From Harmonia axyridis (Eukaryota; Arthropoda; Insecta; Coleoptera; Coccinellidae), in NCBI RefSeq assembly GCF_914767665.1, contig NC_059507.1, forward strand, positions 7,440,001 through 7,504,000: a stretch of DNA of 64,000 nt, in the 5' to 3' direction. The notes beneath the pieces are model-generated. The model worked only from the letters and a program-made list of their open reading frames with translations, ran no database searches and was not told the origin of the DNA. Every line of letters starts with the position of its first letter. Position 1 is the stretch's first letter. Below are positions 36,501 to 42,187 of the stretch, one piece after another. The translations under genes were made by a program, and so were the position numbers.

Positions 36501-38067
36501 AACTAAAGCCATGAAATTCGGCGAGTAAATGGGTATGATGTTGCTCAATCTAATTATTTCCTTATAGCTGAAAAACCTGTAAAAAGAAGGTTACAAAAGT
36601 TACTGTACATTAGAGTTGGTTTTCACTGAATATTCAGGGTATTCAATGGAATAGATTAAATCTATAGTACATTTTGTACTTTCATATAACTAATTCACTC
36701 ATTTTTTGCTCAGATATCCACAGATTACAATCCTGCACTCAACAGAAGCGAATGTTTGGCACTCCGGGACTTCAAGAAAGATGAGCAGTTGTTCATTTTT
36801 TATGGACCAAGAACGAACGCCGAGTTCTTCATTCATAACGGGTGAGAAAATGAAGATTATTTGTTTTTTTAACGCCCCAAGTAGAATACTGAGAGAATCA
36901 GAAAAATTTAACTATTGTCACACAAATTCTTCAGAATAAAGTGGAGAAAATATGAATTCATCATAGCAATACGAGTAATTGAAATATATTGCCAGATACA
37001 AATATTTTCTCTGCAAAACATGTCTTTTATACTTAAGCATTTTTCTTTCAAAACAGAAGTCCATTCTGAAGAATCTCCTCTTTCATATTAATTGAATGAA
37101 TTACCCTCATAGTATAACAGCCACATTGACTAAAAAAATCACAAATTATGTTTCAGGTTCATCCCTAACAATAACGAATATGATTCTTATTTCGTTAGAC
37201 TTGGAATTAGCAAATGTGATCCACTAAGAGATAAACGAACTATACTTCTGAAAAAATTAGACCTTGAGAATACACAAGAATTCAAATTGAGTAAAGGAGA
37301 AAACCCCATCAATGGAAAACTTCTGGCATTTTTGAGAATATTCAATATGAATGAAGGTAATAATGTTGAAACATTTTTGAATCATTCTTTTTTTGATTCA
37401 ACATCATTCATTTCATTTCTCAAAATGTTCTAACCTATTAATCTTCAAAAATATAGTTTTGAAGTTGATTTTTCTTCTACTTTATCATTTGGTCAAGTCA
37501 AATGAACACTTTAAAATTCTATGTGGAATATAGATCCGTCTTCAATTAATTTAATTGCCTCATATAATTCATAAAAAACCTTTAGAAGCAATTTGTGAGA
37601 ATTTTTCATTTAATATTCACAAACTTTCCTACAACTAAACTGAAAATTTTCAGAGGACACAGGCAACTTTTTAAATGATTGTAACATCGGTCTTTGACAT
37701 ATTTTAAATTTTCTTATCGCGGGTTTATAAACTGAAATTTTCGGTTATTTATTAGACAAAAATAATATGATTGTTTGTAATACTTTTAGGCCAGCTGGAT
37801 CATTGGATAAAAAGTAATAAACCTGGGGATTTGGAATATATTGAATGTGCCCTAGATGTATCTTTGGAGAAAAAATCTTGGACATTCTTGCAAACCAGGC
37901 TTAAATTGTTATTAGCAACCTATCAAACATCTTTGGAACAAGATAAAATATTGCTAAATGAAAGCAAATTATCACATAATACACAGTTAGCAATAAACAT
38001 GAGGGCATCAGAAAAAGAAATTATTTGGTGGACCTTAAATTGGTTAGAGCAACATGTTCGACAGTGA
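9596..38067 (+). CDS. SETD3: actin-histidine N-methyltransferase SETD3, five exons with a 25-kb first intron
   Basis: SETD3 methylates a histidine of actin using S-adenosylmethionine. Exons inferred: 9596-10356, 35656-35770, 36714-36841, 37157-37356 and 37790-38067. All introns are GT-AG, phases agree across every junction, and the product is 493 aa. The N-terminal exon encodes the start of the split SET domain (AVPRKLMMTVEGAK). Exons 2 and 3 encode TRQN (263-265 region), PLWDLCNHTNG (281-291) and IFYGPR (320-325). Recalled human catalytic and binding residues Arg254, Asn256, Trp274, Asp275, Asn278, His279, Tyr313 and Arg316 all map here with a constant offset of nine. Exons 4-5 form the C-terminal Rubisco-LSMT substrate-binding-like helical domain. 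A probable polyadenylation signal lies near 38219. Intron 1 contains an antisense gene and many transposons. The exon 1-2 link rests on frame and homology, not on transcripts. Confidence 0.9.
10361..11875. other. SETD3 intron 1 start / probable 3' UTR of the nested antisense gene
   Basis: AT-rich DNA with no coding signal. The part next to 11876 probably carries the 3' UTR of the minus-strand membrane-protein gene; an AATAAA on the minus strand near 10899-10904 is one candidate end. This is inference only. Confidence 0.4.
11876..18098 (-). CDS. uncharacterised single-pass membrane protein, nested in SETD3 intron 1
   Basis: I do not recognise the family. Two exons join in frame: 18098-17976 (41 codons) and 14122-11876, giving 789 aa across a GT-AG intron of about 3.85 kb. 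The ATG at 18098 is followed by a signal peptide-like stretch (MVFVKLVVLLTLTRLGVLC) and an acidic segment. Exon 2 opens with TWRAVENDR. A very basic patch (LKRRRLRKRKRR, about 71-82) follows, then a long polar, low-complexity, probably disordered ectodomain. Two similar helical motifs occur, SEILQQKNLSLSELL (about 231-245) and SRILRERNMTLQELV (about 513-527). One transmembrane helix (about 698-722, LVASFAIVGLSLFMFLTILL) precedes a basic 65-residue tail, which predicts type I topology. The intact 2.2-kb exon argues for a real gene. Its intron holds two inverted MITE copies and a transposase fragment. Confidence 0.82.
14186..14407 (-). mobile_element. C-terminal fragment of an IS630/Tc1-like transposon
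   Basis: On the minus strand it encodes KPATLEALEAATIDAIRSD, a stop, then EKVVKNWTDRMDYV and CGGHMPEIIL. This parallels the end of the transposase at 23362-23982 (ENWTSRLDYI, GGHMPEII). The left end keeps a terminal-repeat-like GGGTGTTTTTT block. Only the last ~75 codons remain, with a nonsense codon. Confidence 0.75.
14408..15000 (+). mobile_element. MITE-like element, copy 1 (forward)
   Basis: The ends are inverted repeats: AGAGTAATAAACATAGATAG near 14421 and its complement CTATCTATGTTTATTACTCT ending at 15000. A second copy, inverted, lies at 17358-17777. There is no transposase; the open frame at 14537-14761 lies inside the element and is unrecognised. It sits in the intron of the nested membrane-protein gene. 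Confidence 0.7.
15001..17357. other. intronic non-coding stretch with scattered repeat debris
   Basis: No gene is seen. 15808-15845 (TTCCAATAAGAGGTTCCATT) matches the terminus of the IS630-like family also seen at 27892 and 56257. 16868-16912 is a degenerate (GTCT)n/(TG)n tract followed by a common arthropod-style repeat with TTTCTACAATTCTTATCAG. The remainder is AT-rich. Confidence 0.5.
17358..17777 (-). mobile_element. MITE-like element, copy 2 (inverted)
   Basis: Reverse-complement counterpart of 14408-15000. It shares the TTCAGTAAGCAAATTTTATC block, the block around AACGACGTGAAACAACCGAT, and the terminal CCCTCTATCTATGTTTAATA. The left terminus is missing, so this copy is truncated. Together with copy 1 it makes an inverted repeat about 3 kb across in the membrane-protein intron. 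Confidence 0.72.
18120..18780. other. upstream region of the nested membrane-protein gene
   Basis: This should contain the 5' UTR and promoter of the minus-strand gene starting at 18098. No TATA box or other decisive site is evident. An open frame at 18200-18451 (minus) is unrecognised. From about 18605 the sequence becomes repeat-like (GTGACCCCCTGTATA near 18750) and leads into the satellite. Confidence 0.4.
18781..20030 (+). repeat. tandem satellite, three units of about 440-466 bp
   Basis: Units begin at about 18788, 19254 and 19697 with variants of CACCGATTTTTCGTAGAGCTC. Each contains ATCGTTATATCTCCTGAATT, a CGCAGACCCCTCAAAT block, ATTTATGAAATAATGTACTG and TTCCCATGAAGGAACTTTTA. Unit lengths are about 466, 443 and a shorter third (about 330) with an internal deletion after TCAAATTCCGCTCTCA. 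No protein is encoded. The array lies in SETD3 intron 1. Confidence 0.88.
20031..21150. other. intronic non-coding stretch
   Basis: No gene is seen. 20373-20500 is a second copy of the repeat at 255-400 and ends in the common ACCACCCTGTAGAT phrase. The rest is plain AT-rich DNA. Confidence 0.45.
21155..21465 (-). mobile_element. N-terminal fragment of an IS630-like transposon
   Basis: This is the reverse complement of the segment at 27892-28250. It shares the block around CAATTTCAGTGCTTTGTTGA (encoding the LQQ-TEIVKIHY start), the GCCGGC and AACCAGCTTCACTATTG block, and the terminal AATTAAACCTCTCTTATTGG. It is frame-broken. The mariner at 21473 begins a few bases past its terminus. Confidence 0.7.
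21473..22677 (-). mobile_element. mariner copy with broken transposase, same family as 59758-61040
   Basis: The terminal repeats read GGCGTACAACTTTG at the left and, inverted, AGATGAACAACTTTCCGCCG at the right; TA flanks the left end. The start codon is at 22589 (minus), preceded by GTTATTCTCGATTAAAC exactly as in the 59758 copy. Recognisable parts include DQDSCQTQQEL, ISKRMKVIGMIQKQGNW, KPRDVERRLFACEQLL and GFLHRIVTEDEKWVHY, with the first catalytic Asp in EDEKW. Stops occur early in the N-terminal region and a frameshift follows about residue 60 of the DDE part. The length is 1205 bp, about 80 bp shorter than the sister copy. It is a dead copy. Confidence 0.88.
22678..23258. other. intronic non-coding stretch
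   Basis: AT-rich SETD3 intron 1 sequence between two transposons; no gene or repeat was recognised. Confidence 0.5.
23259..24185 (-). mobile_element. IS630/Tc1-like transposon, deletion derivative with intact DDE domain
   Basis: The terminal repeats (GGGTGTTTTTTTAGAGCTAT at left, complement at right) are flanked by TA at 23257-23258 and 24186-24187. The 3' frame, read down to 23362, is open for about 200 codons: FSDEAHFWLNGFVNKQN, MWFQQDGATCHTAR and NWPPRSCDLTPLDYFLWGYV carry the three acidic catalytic positions. An ATG at 24074 starts the normal N-terminus (MNRLTPEQHLQIVQFYFE), but the sequence jumps within about 20 codons to the DDE domain and out of frame. The DNA-binding region has therefore been deleted. 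This is a non-autonomous copy of about 927 bp. Confidence 0.85.
24188..25079. other. intronic non-coding stretch
   Basis: AT-rich DNA within SETD3 intron 1; nothing was recognised. Confidence 0.5.
25080..25345 (-). mobile_element. relic of a transposase N-terminal (helix-turn-helix) region
   Basis: Minus-strand translation, allowing one frameshift, gives a pattern like ENIAAVSESFEEDPKLSSPR followed by AQHLGLSYDTL. This resembles the DNA-binding part of IS630-like transposases with DDE domains like that at 23362. It is short and frame-broken, with no terminal repeats identified. Confidence 0.5.
25346..26520. other. intronic AT-rich stretch
   Basis: Very AT-rich SETD3 intron 1 sequence with many AATAAAT-type runs; no gene, RNA or repeat family was recognised. 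Confidence 0.5.
26530..26615 (-). repeat. tRNA-like sequence, possibly a SINE head
   Basis: On the minus strand a B-box-like GGGTTCAAACCC (26537-26548) lies about 30 bp after an A-box-like CAGTGGTTAGAGTG (26572-26585). The spacing is right for a tRNA-derived promoter, but acceptor-stem pairing is absent, so this is not a working tRNA gene. A tRNA-derived SINE or tRNA pseudogene fits best. Confidence 0.4.
26673..26719. repeat. perfect 19-bp hairpin
   Basis: Arms 26673-26691 and 26701-26719 are perfect complements with a 9-base loop. Just downstream a weaker inverted repeat pairs about 26735-26760 with 26778-26803 (around AAGGACATATCC and GGATGTGTCCTT). No promoter or gene context is seen. Confidence 0.75.
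26804..27889. other. intronic non-coding stretch
   Basis: AT-rich to 27300; then a slightly less AT-rich part (27300-27880) with short open frames that match nothing I recognise. Confidence 0.4.
27890..28330 (+). mobile_element. N-terminal half of an IS630-like transposon
   Basis: It begins with the family terminus GGGTTTTCCAATAAGAGGTT. It then encodes, with frame breaks, a start like TLQQRTEIVKIHY, a segment around LLGRREATSPPAIVKLVKNL and NRLRSQCVSVCSVALADC. The DDE domain is missing. It ends near a local inverted repeat (CTCCTATTATTTGTAATAGGAG at 28262-28283). Confidence 0.72.
28921..29781 (+). mobile_element. mariner relic, internally deleted, with terminal repeats
   Basis: The ends GGTGTAGTAGAGAGAAAT and, inverted, ATTTCTTTTTACTACACC bound the element at about 860 bp. 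The transposase remains read in several frames: WVPPFMDPISICESLVNRN, FWKRLVTGD then a stop, ITYDNVKQKRSWSKCG, VLMCVWWDWQVIIYYQLL, FHQDNDRPPTS and PYGPYLAPSYYHLF. The third catalytic Asp has become Tyr and the N-terminal DNA-binding region is deleted. It belongs to a third mariner lineage, different from the two others here. Confidence 0.8.
29782..30477. other. intronic stretch with unrecognised open frames
   Basis: Open frames at 29791-30141 and 29846-30085 overlap on the plus strand. The second contains a hydrophobic run (LVSFTLIAIFFVSS) but no family I recognise. Composition is slightly richer in GC than the surroundings. A gene cannot be supported. Confidence 0.3.
30478..31772 (-). mobile_element. 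full-length irritans-type (Himar1-like) mariner, frameshifted
   Basis: Complete at 1295 bp, with ACAGGTCAATTGAAAAGTCC and its complement as terminal repeats, and TA at 30476-30477 and 31773-31774. Minus-strand transposase segments run in three frames: GKSTIIDWYAKFKRG, IIHEYLYMRKLCGKWVPREL, MDETWLHHFTPESNRQSAEW (first Asp), MASVFWDAQGIIFI, FLQDNEPCHKS (second Asp) and YSPDLTPSDFFLFSDLKR (third Asp). All three catalytic Asp codons survive, but at least two frameshifts break the frame and the N-terminal start is out of frame. It is the best-preserved copy of its family here. Confidence 0.92.
31773..32879. other. intronic spacer between two opposed mariners
   Basis: AT-rich and without genes. 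It separates the minus-strand mariner at 30478 from its plus-strand relative at 32880. The phrase GGGGGACACCCTGTATA near 32206 is a common repeat-tail motif. Confidence 0.5.
32880..33966 (+). mobile_element. 5'-truncated irritans-type mariner
   Basis: Homology to the 30478 copy starts abruptly at 32880 (GTGAGATATTGCGTTGTGAG) and ends at the terminal repeat at 33966, followed by TA. The transposase keeps GEMSTEDGERSGHPKEAV, AKWVPRELTI, MDETWLHHFTPESNRQSVEW and YSPDLTPSDFFLFSDLKR. A deletion around 33620 removes the codons for the second catalytic Asp (the QDN motif), leaving KKK next to CHKS. A frameshift also falls near 33225. It is inactive. Confidence 0.9.
33967..34839. other. intronic stretch, one unrecognised open frame
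   Basis: A 99-codon open frame (34147-34446, plus) follows a TTTTCCAG acceptor-like site but has no recognised family and no consistent exon partners, so it is not called. 34700-34760 (GGCGCCTCTGCTGAAAAAG) recurs at about 46520, so it is a dispersed repeat. Confidence 0.35.
34840..35060 (-). mobile_element. IS630-like transposase relic
   Basis: On the minus strand GGCCACCGAGATCTTGTGAT would encode the PPRSCDLTP motif. It is followed upstream by remains of a QQ-GA-CHTS-ET segment. Parallel fragments occur at 52300 and 56450. Heavily decayed, with no ends found. Confidence 0.6.
35061..35655. other. last part of SETD3 intron 1
   Basis: AT-rich and non-coding. It ends in a T-rich tract (TCTTTTTTTCAG) that serves as the exon 2 acceptor at 35654-35655. 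Confidence 0.5.
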
Positions 38068-38840
38068 AAGGACTGATTAATTTATTATTATTTTAAGTAG
38101 TAGTTTATTCAGTTTGAATAGTAGAGATTCAATATTATTTAAGAGTTACCTCATTGGATGCCATATTGTAAAAAAATACCTCATTTCAAAAATTGTTAAT
38201 CAATGCTTTGTAAGATGAATAATAAAAATTTACAATATTGAGATTGATTTCTAACCTTATTATAATAAAACTATTTGTGGAAATATTCACAAATAATATG
38301 GAAAAATTTATATTGATGGCGTAAGCAGGTTTCAAGAAAATAAGGCATTTATATCATCTGCCAGCATGATATATTTTTTTTATATTGCTTTTTCAAAAAG
38401 ACTTAGAAATTCTAATAAAAAAAATATAATGGATAACAAAATGTAGTTAAGACTTAGGCAACTCTGTGTGAGGTAATTCTCTCAATGTTATTCAAAAATT
38501 ACCAAAAGATTAAAATGCTTAAAATACTACACAACTCTTTTTTATTCCTGTACAATATTATTATAATGAAATATATTTCAACTCCTTATAATTGCATATT
38601 TTAATTTAAACAGATGACATACTTTTCCCACTCTAACTAACAAATATGAGGTACCCAATCTTAATACTGAACATTTCAAGAATAAGATGTTTACATACAT
38701 GTTATGATAAAATGAAAATTTCAACATCTTGAAATATGTCAACTGAATATGTATGTTAACAATAGTACTTTTATAATATATCAAAAAACAAGATGATACA
38801 GGAATATACTATAAAAAGAACTACCATTGTAGTGCTTTTA
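38068..38840. other. convergent 3' regions of SETD3 and TIMM9
   Basis: Stop codons of the two converging genes are 773 bp apart. A plus-strand AATAAA lies near 38219. Minus-strand candidate signals occur within the T-rich 38500-38800 part. Nothing else is seen. Confidence 0.5.
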
Positions 38841-39292
38841 TCATGTCATTTGCCCAAGTTTTTGTGCTGCTGCCATGGCATTTTCATTCGCTAACATTTG
38901 GAATTCCTGGAATCTTTGTGAAATCCTTTGATTAACTTTCAAAAATTTTTCTAAACAATTAAGTGCACACCTATCCTAAAAAATAATCAAGGGCTGTAAA
39001 CTGATGAATTGTCAGTTAATAAATGTTACTTACTTCCTTATTTCTTATATTTCTACTGGTAAAATCTGATATACAGTCATTAAAACAAAGTTCTGATAAT
39101 TTGTTGTAAGATATTAGGAAATCCTTAAACTAAAATAGAAAAAAAAGGTAAATAGATATATAAACGACAAATCTCATTACAATATACACAAATGGGTAGA
39201 CTAATGTTTCAAGAAAAAGGTTCAGCTACCGTTTTAATTTGTTCGGGGTCAACATTTTCAAATCCACTACCAGTTGGTAATGGAACACTCAT
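38841..39292 (-). CDS. TIMM9: mitochondrial import translocase subunit Tim9, three small exons
   Basis: Small Tim chaperone of the intermembrane space. With Tim10 it escorts hydrophobic precursors to the inner membrane. Exons on the minus strand: 39292-39230, 39129-39034 and 38975-38841; all junctions are GT-AG and in phase 0. The product is 97 aa. It carries the diagnostic twin CX3C motifs CFNDC (residues 36-40) and CALNC (56-60), separated by 15 residues, and the Tim9-type blocks QIKTFKDFLISYNKLSELC and LKVNQRISQRFQEFQ. The sequence matches Tim9 better than Tim10 or Tim9b/Tim10b. The ATG follows an acceptor-like TTACAG, so a 5' UTR exon upstream is possible. Each exon is so short that simple open-frame scanning misses the gene. 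Confidence 0.92.
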
Positions 39293-40058
39293 GGCTGTAA
39301 TGTTTTTAATACAAAATCTAAAAGAATTCAATAATTTAACTTCCTTTCAGAAATATAGGTTATGACTTTTAAATTTTTAGGTTATAAAAAAAGGAATTTA
39401 TTTTTTTGTGTTCATGAAAGCATAGAAATTTGGTCAAAATTCGTTTTGTATAAATAGTCATTAAGTGATTTTTGTTTCAATTTTGTTTTGTTACATGAGA
39501 AAAATCATCACTCAAAGAAATCGCAAGTTTAATTCAATCTTCCCAAGTTCCATTACATGGTTCTGCATAAATTTATATATAGATAATTGCACAAAAATTC
39601 TCAATTTTATTGTAAATTCTTTTGTATTATAATAAAATAATTTGTTGAAAGCAAATAAACTTTATTATTATTAATAAATATAAATATCATAATTCATTAT
39701 TCTTATTTTACAGCGCTCTGTGATTGCCATATATACTTTGAAGTAATGACAAATAGATGTCAGGAGTGTTATCATTCAACAGAATGTGTCTAAATTTCAG
39801 TGAATCTCCTAAAATTCCTTCATCTTTCCATTTTCTTGACTTGCTTGTCTTTAATGGTGATTATCGGAAACAAATATGCATATTAAATGCATTATTGAGT
39901 AATAAAATTCATCATAAACTTTTTTCCTGAGTAAATACCTACATGTTTTTCCAGCTCAGACACGTTCGATACAAACAAATGCTGCAACTTATGAAGCGTT
40001 AGAATTGTGTTTTCTATCATAAAGCAATACTCATCCTAGATGTAGAAATTTTCAGACA
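39293..40058. promoter_or_regulatory. divergent intergenic region, TIMM9 and the 40059 gene
   Basis: TIMM9 (minus) and the uncharacterised gene (plus) start 766 bp apart and diverge, so this stretch should hold both promoters. No TATA box or initiator is decisive. ATTTTCAG at 40047-40054 lies just before the plus-strand ATG and could be a splice acceptor after a 5' UTR exon. Confidence 0.4.
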
Positions 40059-41006
40059 ATGTACAATGCTAGAAAAAATTTCAAATCAGCAAAAAACACA
40101 AGAGATGTTTCCAGTTATTCAAAGACTTACAAATCTAACTGCTCATGTCCAAATGATATTCAATTCAAAAAGAACCAATCCAAAAGCGACGATCAATCCC
40201 AAAACAATGAAAACTCGTGGGTGAAAGCAACTAAGGAAAGTGAGAAATTTTTACAACATGAATTGAAAAAGTATGGACTGGCTCCAAAAGCAAAAAAATT
40301 GGCTGAAACAAAACATTACAATTCACCCAGAAATAGAGGCAGAGTAGACATCAATCTTAGAAGTGTACCAGAAGATAGAATAATAAAAGTGAATATAAAG
40401 GAAATTTTGTGCACAAATAAATTCAAATCAAAAACAGATCCAAACTTGTCAACTGACAGATATGTTGAAGATTTAAAAAAAGAAATAAAGTCGAAAAAGA
40501 GGGAAATTCCTTCCCTACCAGAAAAATACAAAAAAAAATATTTGAAGTCGTTGAAAGAAGAACTGCTCCTCAACAAATTAACAACCTGTTATGATAATAG
40601 CCAGCAAATTGAAGAGATTAGGAAAGAGATTGAGACTTTTCGTTCAAATAATTCTCAATTCTACGAGCCTGATACCCCATCCTCATTCAGAAAAAATGTT
40701 CAACCTACTGAATTCAAAATTACCATACATAATAAGGATCAAAAACGAAAAGATTATTTGGAGCATGGTAGTGCCTTGGCCGAACATAGGAGGAAATTGA
40801 TGAAAGGCAAAAGCTCGGAAGCAGGTGACGGATATGGTAGGTGGGATAAGAATAATTTCCTGTTTCAAATAATTGAATCTCTTCTCTGCGTACATATGTT
40901 TAAGTTCCAACCAAATCTTCCACTCAAATTTTGAGGCACAAATATTAAAAGAACATAATTTTTTCAGTGCAATGTATAATCTCTTTTATTTTTTTCAGAT
41001 CGGTGA
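40059..41006 (+). CDS. uncharacterised lysine-rich protein, two exons
   Basis: I do not recognise the family. Exon 1 (40059-40836) encodes 259 residues plus one base. A GT donor at 40837 joins an AG acceptor at 40997-40998, and exon 2 supplies only AT CGG TGA, so the protein ends GDGYDR at 261 aa. Without splicing the frame would read on for about 30 hydrophobic residues, which looks less natural. The protein is highly charged and helical (KKEIKSKKREIPSLPEKYKK; EELLLNKLTTCYDNSQQIEE) with no signal peptide or membrane helix. A conserved-looking end is ALAEHRRKLMKGKSSEAGD. It diverges from TIMM9. A nuclear or cytoskeletal role is possible but not shown. The frame is intact, which supports a real gene. 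Confidence 0.72.
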
Positions 41007-42187
41007 GTCTATAGTCTACCCTATAATTTATAATGAGAGCTGAAAATTTTTCTATAATGTGAGAATGTTTAGTGTATATTTGGTGTTGAACACACAGGTA
41101 AGTAAGTAATTAACTTCTTTTCAATAAGGAACTTTTTTAAAGGTATCTTACCTATATTTCAACTAGGGATCAAGGAATTCATAATCACAATTGTTCAAGG
41201 AACAAATAACCTTTCCACAAATGCACCTCACATATGTAAATCTACCATTAAAAAAGAAATATTGAACAATATTTATAGCCATCTGAGATTGAAACAATAA
41301 TATTGTTTTATTAATTCCAAAAAGAACTTCTTGGAATACTTTGAGGAAAAAAATCAATAACTTTCCTCCTAAAATTTTCAGTTGACGTTTTGTGATATGT
41401 GTAGGTATAATCAAAATCAGATGGGAAATGTCCCCAAATTTTACACTTTTATTATTGCCATCATCTGAAAAATCATTTTCAAATGTCTTTTTAATTCTTT
41501 CTCACTCTAAATTTATATTCCAAATTCAAATATAGATATAATTCAATCGGAATCCGAAAATATACAATTAGGTAATCAAATAATTAGTATTTCACAATTC
41601 TAAAATTATCAGGAGTAGGATTTTGCTTTGTTTTATTTTACTAAGTAAAATTATAAATATGTAATCATGAATGAATGCTCCTGATTTGTTGTTTTTTTAT
41701 TTTCATGATCCTACATTGCATATTGCATTGTATACTTCATTATTAAGTATTTAGCGTTTGGATTGGGGAAAATTTGGTGTTATTTTCACGAAATTAATGC
41801 TAAAAACATGAATTTCACACATTTTAAGCAATTTCTGTATGTAACTACTCTGTGCTGGCCCGAGAGATGGCGTTGTGGGCTGTGCATCACTCTCTAAATC
41901 GGCACCACTTCACGATGGAGATGGAAGGTGTATTTGGCAAAGATCACTGTGCCAAACTCATGATTTCATCAGTGATCTCGTGATGAATCACCGCAATCTT
42001 CAGAGAGAGCGCACCTTTGAAATTGGCTTGAGAACGCCTCACCAAAATAAGAAAAAAAAAGCTGAATGTGGGATTCACCTGCAGTTTTATATTTAACTCG
42101 AAAGGGCTGAGAATAAAAAACTCAATCTCCTTTTTCCATTTAAAATTTGTCGATCAAATATATAGCAGACCAACCATCCAAAATGTA
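41007..42187. other. intergenic non-coding stretch
   Basis: AT-rich 3' flank of the preceding gene to about 41830, then a less AT-rich 250 bp (41840-42090, GGCCCGAGAGATGGCGTTGT onward) that looks like a repeat but matches nothing else in the window. Confidence 0.4.
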
